From Mycobacterium sp. Z3061 (GTDB taxonomy: Bacteria; Actinomycetota; Actinomycetes; Mycobacteriales; Mycobacteriaceae): 64,000 nucleotides of DNA. Location: positions 1,860,001 through 1,924,000 of the forward strand of contig NZ_CP134062.1 of assembly GCF_031583025.1 (NCBI RefSeq), read 5' to 3'. Below are positions 45,525-52,898 of this stretch, piece after piece (position 1 is the first letter of the stretch; each line of letters starts with the position of its first letter). The notes beneath the pieces were generated by a model that had not been told where the DNA came from, made no database searches, and saw nothing but the letters and a program-made list of their open reading frames with translations. The translations under genes and the position numbers were made by a program.

Positions 45525-46592
45525 TTACAGATCGACGATGGTGCCTGCTGTCGGGTCGACCTTCCCGTCGAGCAACTCCAGGTAGGCCTGCTGGATCTCG
45601 TCCTCGCTCGAAATCCGGTCGATGCGAAGCCAATTCGAGGCCCAATCGGCGAACGGCGCCCATGACTCGGCGACGTTCTGGTCGAGTTTCGCGGCGCCCC
45701 AGTCGGCGCCGCGCTTCTGGATGCGGTCCGGGGCGAAGAAGAAGACGGGCTTGGGCCCGGCGAGATCGGTGCTGCCTTGCGCCATCTGGGTCCAGTGGGT
45801 CATGCCGACGGCGGAGCTGTGGGCGAGGCGGTCGCCGTAGCGGGCGTGGACGTCGGCGCGGACCGCGCCGTCACCGGAGATGTCGACGTACACCGCACGG
45901 TCGCCCGGCAACTCAGAGATGTTGTCGTACAGGTGAACTGAATCGTAGACGTGCAGTCCTTCGACGAAGGCGCGGTTGCCCGCCGAAGTCAGGCCTACCA
46001 CGTGGATGCCCTCACGCTTCGCGAGCAGGTAGGCCGCGATGATCGCGGTTTTCGACGAGGCGCTGGAGATCACGATGGTGTCCGCGCCGAAAAAGCCCTC
46101 ATCGGCGACGAAGTCATCGATGAGGAAGGACGTGAAGAAGAGCGGGAAGAACAGGATGTGCTCGGCTTCGCGGTCGGCCGAATAGACGGGATCGGTCGTG
46201 ACGTCGCGGTAGCCCTGATAGGCCGAGGGCAGCGGTAGCCGATGCGGCGCGGCGTCGATGAACCCTTTCTCGTTGATGCGGTCCGGCGTGATCAGCAGGT
46301 GGCTAGCGCACGGTAGGTAGCCGTAGACGCGCACGCCCGGCGCCAGATCGGGGTGCCGCGATTCCTCGACGTGGGCGTAGCCCCAGACGTTCAGCCTGCC
46401 CCAGTCCGGGTCCGACGCGGGGAAGAAATCCCAGTACCGCATCGCTTCGCCGAAGACGGCGTAGGTGATGTTGTTCGACGTGAGCCCGAAGGACTCCACC
46501 CGCAGCAGGGCTTCGCCGTCGGCCGGGGTCGGGGCGTCGGCGGATGCGAACCGGGTCTGGTGCAGATCCTTGCGGAGTATTTCGAAGTCCAT
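45525..46592 (-). CDS. DUF2855 family protein
   Basis: 355 residues with a quinone-reductase-like (MDR) layout: an N-terminal GroES-like part and a Rossmann region (ADTIVISSASSKTAIIAAYLL), but the GxGxxG is replaced, as in DUF2855. Members are possible oxidoreductases with altered or lost cofactor binding. Confidence 0.75.
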   Translation of the reverse strand: MDFEILRKDLHQTRFASADAPTPADGEALLRVESFGLTSNNITYAVFGEAMRYWDFFPASDPDWGRLNVWGYAHVEESRHPDLAPGVRVYGYLPCASHLLITPDRINEKGFIDAAPHRLPLPSAYQGYRDVTTDPVYSADREAEHILFFPLFFTSFLIDDFVADEGFFGADTIVISSASSKTAIIAAYLLAKREGIHVVGLTSAGNRAFVEGLHVYDSVHLYDNISELPGDRAVYVDISGDGAVRADVHARYGDRLAHSSAVGMTHWTQMAQGSTDLAGPKPVFFFAPDRIQKRGADWGAAKLDQNVAESWAPFADWASNWLRIDRISSEDEIQQAYLELLDGKVDPTAGTIVDL

Positions 46593-46613
46593 GGGACAGG
46601 AGCCTATGACGCT

Positions 46614-46820
46614 CTACGCGAGTCTGGTCAGTTCCTGACGAACGCGCTTTTCGACGAGCAAGGGGATGAAATCCCGGATGGGGCTCGCGGCGAACCGGGA
46701 ATGGTGTTCGCGGACGGTCTCGTCGAGTAACGCGGCATTGACCTGGGGGAACTGCTCCATCAGGCGGCGCTCGATCTCAGCGATCCGGGTCTGCTCACTG
46801 ATCCGTGCGCGCGGCGGCAT
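46614..46820 (-). CDS. Small three-helix-bundle protein
   Basis: 68 residues with IAEIERRLMEQFPQ and IRDFIPLLVEKRVRQEL patterns typical of a mycobacterial three-helix dimerisation family. ATG 46820 (MPPRARIS) is chosen over 46856. Confidence 0.65.
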   Translation of the reverse strand: MPPRARISEQTRIAEIERRLMEQFPQVNAALLDETVREHHSRFAASPIRDFIPLLVEKRVRQELTRLA

Positions 46821-46960
46821 GCAGAAAGGATTGCCTGGAAGGTGACGCTTCGTCAAACCGAAGATGAACGGTCGCCGGTGGGGAAGAGTTCCGCTCCTCG
46901 CCCGTGCGAGACGAGGCGATCGTTGCTCCTGTCAGGGCCAAGCTCTGTCCCGGTAGCGTT

Positions 46961-47776
46961 ATGACAGTGAGTGCGCAAACGCTTCCTTTGAAACATGTTG
47001 GTAGCGTTGCTTTGAACGACTTGATCGGTATGTGTGGCGAGTCTGGCGACGGTGTGCCGTACCCATTCTGGCGGACCAAAAGGGAACCGTACTGGGGTGA
47101 GCTTGAACAGGCGTCGGTGCCCTTCGTGGAGCGGGTTCGTGGTGAGCTCCGGCACCTTCGCGAATGGGCGGAAACGTACCGGGACGCAGATATCTGGGTC
47201 GAGTGCCGCCTCAAGCCGTTCGCGCCGGGAATCTCCGCGGTTCGGCTGATCGCTCATCGGGCAGGCGAGGCTGGTTTCGTCGCGGTGCAGCGTCCAGAAG
47301 CCGAAGTCGTTGACGTGTACCGACTTTCACCGCTGGATTTGGGAGCCGGGGTCGCGGGCCTGGCCGGGTTGGCGCAAGCGGGGAGGCGTCCGGCCATCCG
47401 CATTCCTGGATTCCTGGAAAACTTCACCGGCCAGACCGCCGAGCTCAGGCGGGTAGCCGACTTCGACGACGACCGCGGCGTCGACGTCAACGTCCGTGAC
47501 CGCACCACGGGTCCGGGCGTGGCCACGATCGCAGAGTTCGACGACGTCAGCCTGATGGCTACCGTGCAGTCGCGGTGTGAACCGTCAGCGGTCCGGGGTG
47601 TGGACTGGACACGAGGAGTTGTCGTCTGGGTCCGGATCGAGGGGGACGGTGACTATGTGTACACACCGGACCGCAGCCGAGCAGTACCGGTGACGGCGCA
47701 GAGCCTGCGAACGCGGATCGACGAGCTCATCGCTGCCGATGTTGCGGTGCTGCGACGGCGTCGCGGCCTCGTCTGA
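46961..47776 (+). CDS. EspG-like ESX-associated protein (candidate chaperone)
   Basis: 271 residues, with a layout reminiscent of EspG proteins, which bind ESX substrates and deliver them to type VII systems. Recognisable stretches are WRTKREPYW, VECRLKPFAPG and RIPGFLENFTG. Similarity is judged by eye and is weak. It converges on the toxin operon with 27 bp between stop codons, and no other ESX genes lie nearby, which supports a link. ATG 46961 was chosen. The start is uncertain. Confidence 0.5.
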   Translation: MTVSAQTLPLKHVGSVALNDLIGMCGESGDGVPYPFWRTKREPYWGELEQASVPFVERVRGELRHLREWAETYRDADIWVECRLKPFAPGISAVRLIAHRAGEAGFVAVQRPEAEVVDVYRLSPLDLGAGVAGLAGLAQAGRRPAIRIPGFLENFTGQTAELRRVADFDDDRGVDVNVRDRTTGPGVATIAEFDDVSLMATVQSRCEPSAVRGVDWTRGVVVWVRIEGDGDYVYTPDRSRAVPVTAQSLRTRIDELIAADVAVLRRRRGLV

Positions 47777-47803
47777 GGCGTGCCTCGCCCGCTGCCGCGG
47801 GCA

Positions 47804-48448
47804 TTATTTGCCGACTTTGGCCAGCGTCCGCTTGGCTTGAAGGCGCACTTCGCTGTCGGGGTCGTCAAGATACGGTTCGATTCTCGGACGCAACGATGCC
47901 GGCAGATGTTTGATGACCCGCAGTGACCGGAGGATGTATGGCCGGACCGGTGGGTCGTCGAGTCCATCAAGGGCGATGGGGAGGGCGTCCTCCGGGTCGG
48001 CCCGGAGCAACCACTCGATGACAGGGGCTCGGCCGGAGCCCAACGAACGGTCGGTGGCGACCTCGCGCATCCGTGCATAGTCCGCGGGTGCCGCAAGGTA
48101 GCTGAGCGCGTTGCCGATCGCAGCCAGCGTCGTGGCCGGTGCGGGCGGCTGCAGGTAGAGGCTGTCGAACAAGAGGGGCACCGCCTCCGTCCCCATCGCG
48201 TCGATCGTCGTCAAGGATCGGTACAGGCCGTTTCGAAACCGATGTAATTCGACGGGGTCGGTGAGGCCGCTCTTTGTTTCGGTGTTCTGCAGCCAGTCGA
48301 CGAGTATTGGGATGAGGCTCGGATACCGTTCGTTGGTATTGATTAGATCAGCATTGGTTCTGAATGGCAGCTTGTTCCGTTTAGCCGTCTCAGTTATATC
48401 CGCACTCAGACGTTCATGGGCGCGTGCCCATTCGGGTGTGGGAGGCAT
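47804..48448 (-). CDS. HEAT-repeat protein (candidate immunity protein)
   Basis: 214 residues with helical repeats in the C-terminal half (LRVIKHLPASLRPRIEPYLDD, DSEVRLQAKRTLAKVG). The ATG overlaps the toxin stop by one base (TGATG), the position where polymorphic toxin operons put their immunity gene. It has no signal peptide, so it is cytosolic, where it could neutralise the nuclease. HEAT proteins are known immunity types. Confidence 0.72.
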   Translation of the reverse strand: MPPTPEWARAHERLSADITETAKRNKLPFRTNADLINTNERYPSLIPILVDWLQNTETKSGLTDPVELHRFRNGLYRSLTTIDAMGTEAVPLLFDSLYLQPPAPATTLAAIGNALSYLAAPADYARMREVATDRSLGSGRAPVIEWLLRADPEDALPIALDGLDDPPVRPYILRSLRVIKHLPASLRPRIEPYLDDPDSEVRLQAKRTLAKVGK

Positions 48449-49737
48449 CAGTTGAGCGCCATTCGCAGCAACTTCAATTTTCCACCGTCGATAAGCGCCT
48501 GGAGGTTGCTTGAGATCGTTGTGCGAGTGTCAACAATCAGCGTCATCGTGTAACCCTCCTGGCTCGCATAATCTAGCATGTCCTGTATCTGTTTCGTCTT
48601 GCCGATAGAGTTGACATTTTTCACCTCGACCAGCTCCATAGCGGCGTCATCGATCCGGTCCGGAACTCTGACCCGGCCATTGATTTGGATTTCCGTCTTT
48701 GGCGCTTTTGGATCGATCCCGGCTTTCAGCTCACCGATCCGGCCCTTAAGATTATTCTTCAAACCTTGCGTTCGTGCGCTCTTCAACTGCATCTGCAGGA
48801 ACCTGGCGAGCTTCTCGTTCTGGCTCGACGCGCGGGATCCCTCGAAAAACTCGGAGATTTTCTTGAATGCCTTCAGCCTTTTGACAGTCTGAATGACGTC
48901 TCTGATTTTCATGGCATACCTGGCGATGGTGGCGGCGGCCTTCCCGCCGGCGAGCGCGGCACCGGCTCCGAAGGAGACGAATGACGACAGGATGCCGATT
49001 GCGGCGGTAACGGCCAAGTCAATCGCAAGTGACTCCAGAATATCGGTAAGTTCATTGCGCAACTCGGTGAGATACTCACGATGGTTTGCGCACGCGTCTT
49101 TGAGTGCGGTGGCGAGACCGGTGTAATCCTGGATCAGCGAATCGAGTTCTTCGAGGTCCTCGACGATGATGTCGACCTCGTCGCCGTTGAGTTCGTTGAA
49201 TTTCGCTGAAATCGCGCTGATCTTGCCGGCGAAGCTCGCCGATCGATCCGATCCCAGTTTGGCCCAGGCGGCCTCTGCCCTTTGAAGTTTGTCGGTATCG
49301 CCGTCGGGCACCGGGATCCCGATCTCTTCAAGCAGGCCGACGTTCTCCATCAAGCCGTCGCTGTTGCCCCCGCTTGCCCGCGGCATGTTGAGGCATGGCG
49401 CGATGAGCTCGCCGGGATCTGCCGGCGGGGGCATCGGCGCGCCGCCGTTGATATTCGAATCGGCCTCCGCACCGGCATGATTTATCCCCGCTTGGCGCAG
49501 CACGCGACCGTAGTTGCGTACGGCTGCGGCCAGATCGCGGCCGAACCTTTCGATTTGGTTGGCTTGCTCGTCATAGGCATCGCCGAATTCTCTGCCGCGC
49601 TCATCCTTGCCTGCCATGCCTTCGGTGCCGGATAGGTCAGCGGCAAGGGTCGCCTGCGCCCGCTGCAGCGCCGACGCAACGTCGAAAAGTGCGGTCGCTC
49701 CGTCGAAGTAACTCTGGGTGTTGATCCTGTCGACCAC
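48448..49737 (-). CDS. ESX-type polymorphic toxin with PD-(D/E)XK nuclease domain
   Basis: 429 residues. The N-terminal 240 residues are helical with a WXG100-related start and MAGKDERGREFGDAYDEQ. A hydrophobic segment follows at about 238-275. A nuclease-like C-terminus (315-429) matches the Tox-REase-7 pattern: PD (359-360), ExK (E371-V-K373) in VEVKN, and QIQDMLDYA. The TM and nuclease arrangement is that of a secreted interbacterial toxin. It follows two WXG100-type genes and precedes the HEAT gene. Confidence 0.82.
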   Translation of the reverse strand: MVDRINTQSYFDGATALFDVASALQRAQATLAADLSGTEGMAGKDERGREFGDAYDEQANQIERFGRDLAAAVRNYGRVLRQAGINHAGAEADSNINGGAPMPPPADPGELIAPCLNMPRASGGNSDGLMENVGLLEEIGIPVPDGDTDKLQRAEAAWAKLGSDRSASFAGKISAISAKFNELNGDEVDIIVEDLEELDSLIQDYTGLATALKDACANHREYLTELRNELTDILESLAIDLAVTAAIGILSSFVSFGAGAALAGGKAAATIARYAMKIRDVIQTVKRLKAFKKISEFFEGSRASSQNEKLARFLQMQLKSARTQGLKNNLKGRIGELKAGIDPKAPKTEIQINGRVRVPDRIDDAAMELVEVKNVNSIGKTKQIQDMLDYASQEGYTMTLIVDTRTTISSNLQALIDGGKLKLLRMALN

Positions 49738-49740
49738 GGA

Positions 49741-50043
49741 CTACCGCCCGAGCATGGCGCGGTTGGCGGCCTTGGCCGCCGAATAGTTGTCATGGGCCCG
49801 CTGCGCCGCGGCCCGCATCTCCGCCATCTCCCCGTTGGCACGCGTAATCGTCTCCGACCATTGGGCATGCTTGTCCTGGAACGCACTACCCGTTGCCCCT
49901 TGCAGCGCCTCCTGGCACGGAGTCGCCACGTCGCTGTGCACTGTCTCGATCGCCGTCGTGACATCCCGAACGAGCCGCTCGATCCTGTCGGTCGTTTCCT
50001 GAAGCAGCTTGAGATCGACGGAATACTCGACCACAGAATTCAC
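49741..50043 (-). CDS. WXG100-like protein with degenerate turn motif
   Basis: 100 residues from GTG with GGGGGG upstream. Helix-turn-helix layout with GATGSAFQDKHAQWSETI in place of the W-x-G turn. It lies 3 bp before the toxin gene and 10 bp after the canonical WXG100 gene. The pair likely forms a heterodimer for type VII export. Confidence 0.75.
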   Translation of the reverse strand: MNSVVEYSVDLKLLQETTDRIERLVRDVTTAIETVHSDVATPCQEALQGATGSAFQDKHAQWSETITRANGEMAEMRAAAQRAHDNYSAAKAANRAMLGR

Positions 50044-50053
50044 CCCCCGGCCG

Positions 50054-50329
50054 TCACTCGACCTGATCTGACTGCACAAATGCGGCAGTGCTGCGACTGA
50101 CGTGTTCACCTAGGCGATCCAGCTCTGTGGCCATCGACTGCAGCAATGGCAGGAGATCGTTCCAGGCATCCGAATAGGCCTGTGCGGCATCGCCTTTCCA
50201 CGTACCGAGCAGGTCGTGCACATCACGATCGACGGACCTGAGGTAGGCGGTCACCGTCTGCGACTGTTCTTGGGCAACCGCGCCCGCGCGCAGTGCCATT
50301 CCCGGATCGACGTAGAGCGGCCTGCTCAT
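50054..50329 (-). CDS. WXG100-family (ESAT-6-like) protein
   Basis: 91 residues with the canonical turn (W44-K-G46) in LLGTWKGDAAQAYSDAW and a helical-hairpin profile. Its ATG overlaps the stop of the 142-residue gene by one base (TGATG). A clear YxxxD/E tail signal is not seen. Confidence 0.85.
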   Translation of the reverse strand: MSRPLYVDPGMALRAGAVAQEQSQTVTAYLRSVDRDVHDLLGTWKGDAAQAYSDAWNDLLPLLQSMATELDRLGEHVSRSTAAFVQSDQVE

Positions 50330-50757
50330 CAGAGGTACTCGCCGGTGAACAGGCGGTGCTTCGCTACCGCCGAACGGGGGGCGCCGAGGTCGAACGTGGA
50401 CGTATTCGGGACTTCGTAGGGGAACACCATCTGAATGGCGATGTCACGGTGCTCGAGGTGGATCTCGATCAACTTGTCCGTCGATTCATCGCTGACTCTG
50501 CTGACGATGGCAAACGATCTGATCGCCGGCGCGGAACGCTTCAAGGACCGGGCCAGTTCGTCGCGGCTGGACAGGCCGTGTGAGTCCTCAGCCATCACCA
50601 CGGACTTGCCACCGTCGGCATCGACGGCAATGGCCGTCGGGTCCAACCCCCAGTTCCGTACCAAGTTGTCCGCCGCGATGTCGATGCACTCGTCCAGCAG
50701 CGCATCAAAATCGGCCTGACACTCGTCGCTGGCCGTTTCTCGCCACGACACACTCAT
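50329..50757 (-). CDS. Hypothetical protein leading the toxin operon
   Basis: 142 residues, acidic, with helical N-terminal (CQADFDALLDECIDIAADNL) and beta-rich C-terminal parts. No signal or membrane segment. ATG 50757 has GGAG nearby. As first gene of the operon it may be a chaperone-like or accessory factor of the WXG100 pair. No family recognised. Confidence 0.68.
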   Translation of the reverse strand: MSVSWRETASDECQADFDALLDECIDIAADNLVRNWGLDPTAIAVDADGGKSVVMAEDSHGLSSRDELARSLKRSAPAIRSFAIVSRVSDESTDKLIEIHLEHRDIAIQMVFPYEVPNTSTFDLGAPRSAVAKHRLFTGEYL

Positions 50758-50945
50758 CAGTTCTCCGCTCTGATCTCCTCGCGGGGCGGTCGACCGATGC
50801 CGGCCCGCCGTTGCCTGCTCCGCGAGCTTCCGAGCCAGCCCCCGCTGCGGATAGCTCCGTCCCACTGCGTAGTGGATCCTAACAAGGCGATGAGCCGATT
50901 TTCGGCGCCGATTTGTGCCTGGCACCTGTTGGCCGACCCCGACGG

Positions 50946-50965
50946 CATGTACCATTTGGTACATG
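50946..50965. promoter_or_regulatory. Perfect palindromic operator over SRPBCC start codon
   Basis: Arms CATGTACCA and TGGTACATG around TT, a 20-bp perfect dyad. The final ATG (50963-50965) is the start codon of the SRPBCC gene. A TACCAT -10-like hexamer (50950-50955) lies inside, 7 bases before the ATG, hinting at a leaderless mRNA. The downstream TetR is the likely binder. Confidence 0.7.
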
Positions 50966-51409
50966 ATTACAGAGAGCGGCGTCGAGATCGCCGCACCTGC
51001 AAGTCTGGTGTGGGATGTGTTCAGCGACGTCGAGCGCTGGCCCGAATGGACCGCCTCGGTCACCGAGTTGGTCGCTCTGGACGGCCCCGGTCTCGCCGTG
51101 GGAAAGCGGTTCCAGATCAAGCAGCCAAAGCTGCCGAAGCTGGTGTGGGAAGTCACCGACGTCGTGCCGGGGGCGTCGTGGACCTGGGAACAACGTTCGC
51201 CGGGCGGGGCCACGTCCGCTCTGCATTCGCTGACGCCGATGGCCGGCGACCGGACGCTGGTGCGTCAGGTTCTCGACCAGCGAGGCCCGGTAGGCGCTCT
51301 GATCGCCAAGCTCATGATCCGCACCACCCGCCGGTATCTGGAGATGGAGGCCCAGGGGCTCAAGGCCCGCAGCGAGCAGCTGCGCCAGTCACTTGGCCCG
51401 CACTCCTGA
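50963..51409 (+). CDS. SRPBCC (START/PYR) fold protein
   Basis: 148 residues with the polyketide-cyclase/dehydrase-like fold (SDVERWPEWTASVTELVAL, then EVTDVVPGASWTWEQ). Such proteins bind hydrophobic ligands. ATG 50963 is part of the palindrome. The first of three genes, overlapping the TetR start. Confidence 0.83.
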   Translation: MITESGVEIAAPASLVWDVFSDVERWPEWTASVTELVALDGPGLAVGKRFQIKQPKLPKLVWEVTDVVPGASWTWEQRSPGGATSALHSLTPMAGDRTLVRQVLDQRGPVGALIAKLMIRTTRRYLEMEAQGLKARSEQLRQSLGPHS

Positions 51410-51944
51410 CGTCGGGCGGCGCCGGCAGCTGCTCGATGCCCTGATCGACGAGTTCGCCTCCGGCGGCATCGGAGACCGGTCCCTGCGTGACGTGGCGGCC
51501 GCGGTCGGCACCAGTCACCGAATGCTGTTGCACCACTTCACGTCCCGCGATGAGTTGCTGCTGGCGATCGTCGCGGAGGTCGAACTCCGGCAGATGGCGG
51601 TGCTCGCCGAGTTGCCCACCGACCCGGCCGACAGTGTCGCCGCGATGTGGGCCACCCTGTGCCGGCCCGAATTGCGTCCCTTCGAGCGGCTGTTCTTCGA
51701 GTGTTACTCCCGGGGCGCCCAGGGCGAGCAGCCGTTTGCCCGGATGGTGCCCGGCGCTGTCGACGACTGGCTGGCCGAAGCTGCGAGAGTCGCCGGGGAT
51801 GCCTACGACCCGGCGCTGGTGCGACTGGGTCTTGCCGTCATCCGGGGACTACTGCTGGACCTGGTGGCCACCGACGACGACGCGGGCGTCACCGGGGCCG
51901 TGCAGGCTTTTGCGGATCTGCTCCGGGCGCCGGGACTGAAATAG
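51393..51944 (+). CDS. TetR-family regulator
   Basis: 183 residues, HTH GGIGDRSLRDVAAAVGTSHR followed by MLLHHFTSRDELL. TTG 51393 overlaps the SRPBCC stop by 17 bp. Likely represses its own operon at 50946-50965. Confidence 0.88.
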   Translation: MARTPDVGRRRQLLDALIDEFASGGIGDRSLRDVAAAVGTSHRMLLHHFTSRDELLLAIVAEVELRQMAVLAELPTDPADSVAAMWATLCRPELRPFERLFFECYSRGAQGEQPFARMVPGAVDDWLAEAARVAGDAYDPALVRLGLAVIRGLLLDLVATDDDAGVTGAVQAFADLLRAPGLK

Positions 51945-51968
51945 CGGACGCGCCGCGTTGCACCCTTT

Positions 51969-52850
51969 GTGAAAATTCGATTCGGGGTCGGTCTGGGCTC
52001 GGACACCCCGCCCGATCACCTTCCCGCGATCATCGACCAGTTGGAGTCCAGTGGGGTTGACTCGCTCTGGTTCTCCGAGCTGGTCTATTCGCCGGCGGTC
52101 GATCCGATGGTCGGAATGGCTTATGCACTGGCGCGGACCACGCGGTTGAAGGTGGGTACGTCGGTGGCGGTGTTACCGGGCCGGCACCCGGTGCTGGTGG
52201 CGAAACAGTTGGCATCGCTGGCAGCACTGGCGCCGAAACGGGTGCTTCCCGTCTTCGGGCTGCGCTCGGCGATTCCGGCCGAGCGTGAGGTGTTCGTGGT
52301 TCCTGACGGCGAGCGGGCGGCGGTGTTCGACGAGTCGCTGCGGATCCTGCGCGCGGTGTTGGCTGAGGATGCCGCCAGCTATCGCGGGGAGTTCTTCACG
52401 GTCACCGGGGCCGCGGTCGCGCCCCGGCCGTCGCCACCGCTGGACATCTGGGTGGGCGGCTCCTCACCCGCGGCATACCGGCGCATCGGTGAGCTGGCCG
52501 ACGGCTGGCTCGGCAGCTTCCTCACTCCGGACGAAGCCAGGCAGGCGCGCGCGGCGATCGAACACGCCGCGGCGCAGGCAGGTCGGCATGTCGAACCCGA
52601 CCACTTCGGCATCTCGTTGGCGGTGGCCGACGGCGAACTGCCCGCGGAACTGGCCGCAGCGGTACGCCGGCGTCGTCCGGATTGCGCTCCCGAGGAGCTG
52701 GTCGCCGCGGGCTGGGATGAGCTGCACCAGCAACTTGACGGGTATCTGGCAGCCGGGTTGACGAAGTTCGTCATCAGGCCGGTGGGTGTGCCGGCCGTGG
52801 ACGGCTTCATCGACCGCTTCGTCACCGAGCTGCTGCCTCGCCAGAACTGA
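51969..52850 (+). CDS. LLM-class flavin/F420-dependent oxidoreductase
   Basis: 293 residues from GTG, TIM-barrel luciferase-like (FGVGLGSDT..., LWFSELVYSP, VLPGRHPVLVAKQLASL, WVGGSSPAAYRR). Mycobacterial members use F420 or FMN. Third gene of the SRPBCC-TetR-LLM operon. Confidence 0.86.
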   Translation: MKIRFGVGLGSDTPPDHLPAIIDQLESSGVDSLWFSELVYSPAVDPMVGMAYALARTTRLKVGTSVAVLPGRHPVLVAKQLASLAALAPKRVLPVFGLRSAIPAEREVFVVPDGERAAVFDESLRILRAVLAEDAASYRGEFFTVTGAAVAPRPSPPLDIWVGGSSPAAYRRIGELADGWLGSFLTPDEARQARAAIEHAAAQAGRHVEPDHFGISLAVADGELPAELAAAVRRRRPDCAPEELVAAGWDELHQQLDGYLAAGLTKFVIRPVGVPAVDGFIDRFVTELLPRQN

Positions 52851-52898
52851 GCACGCTCGGGTGATTGACTCCTGAGCCTTTGTGGGTACAGCATCCGC

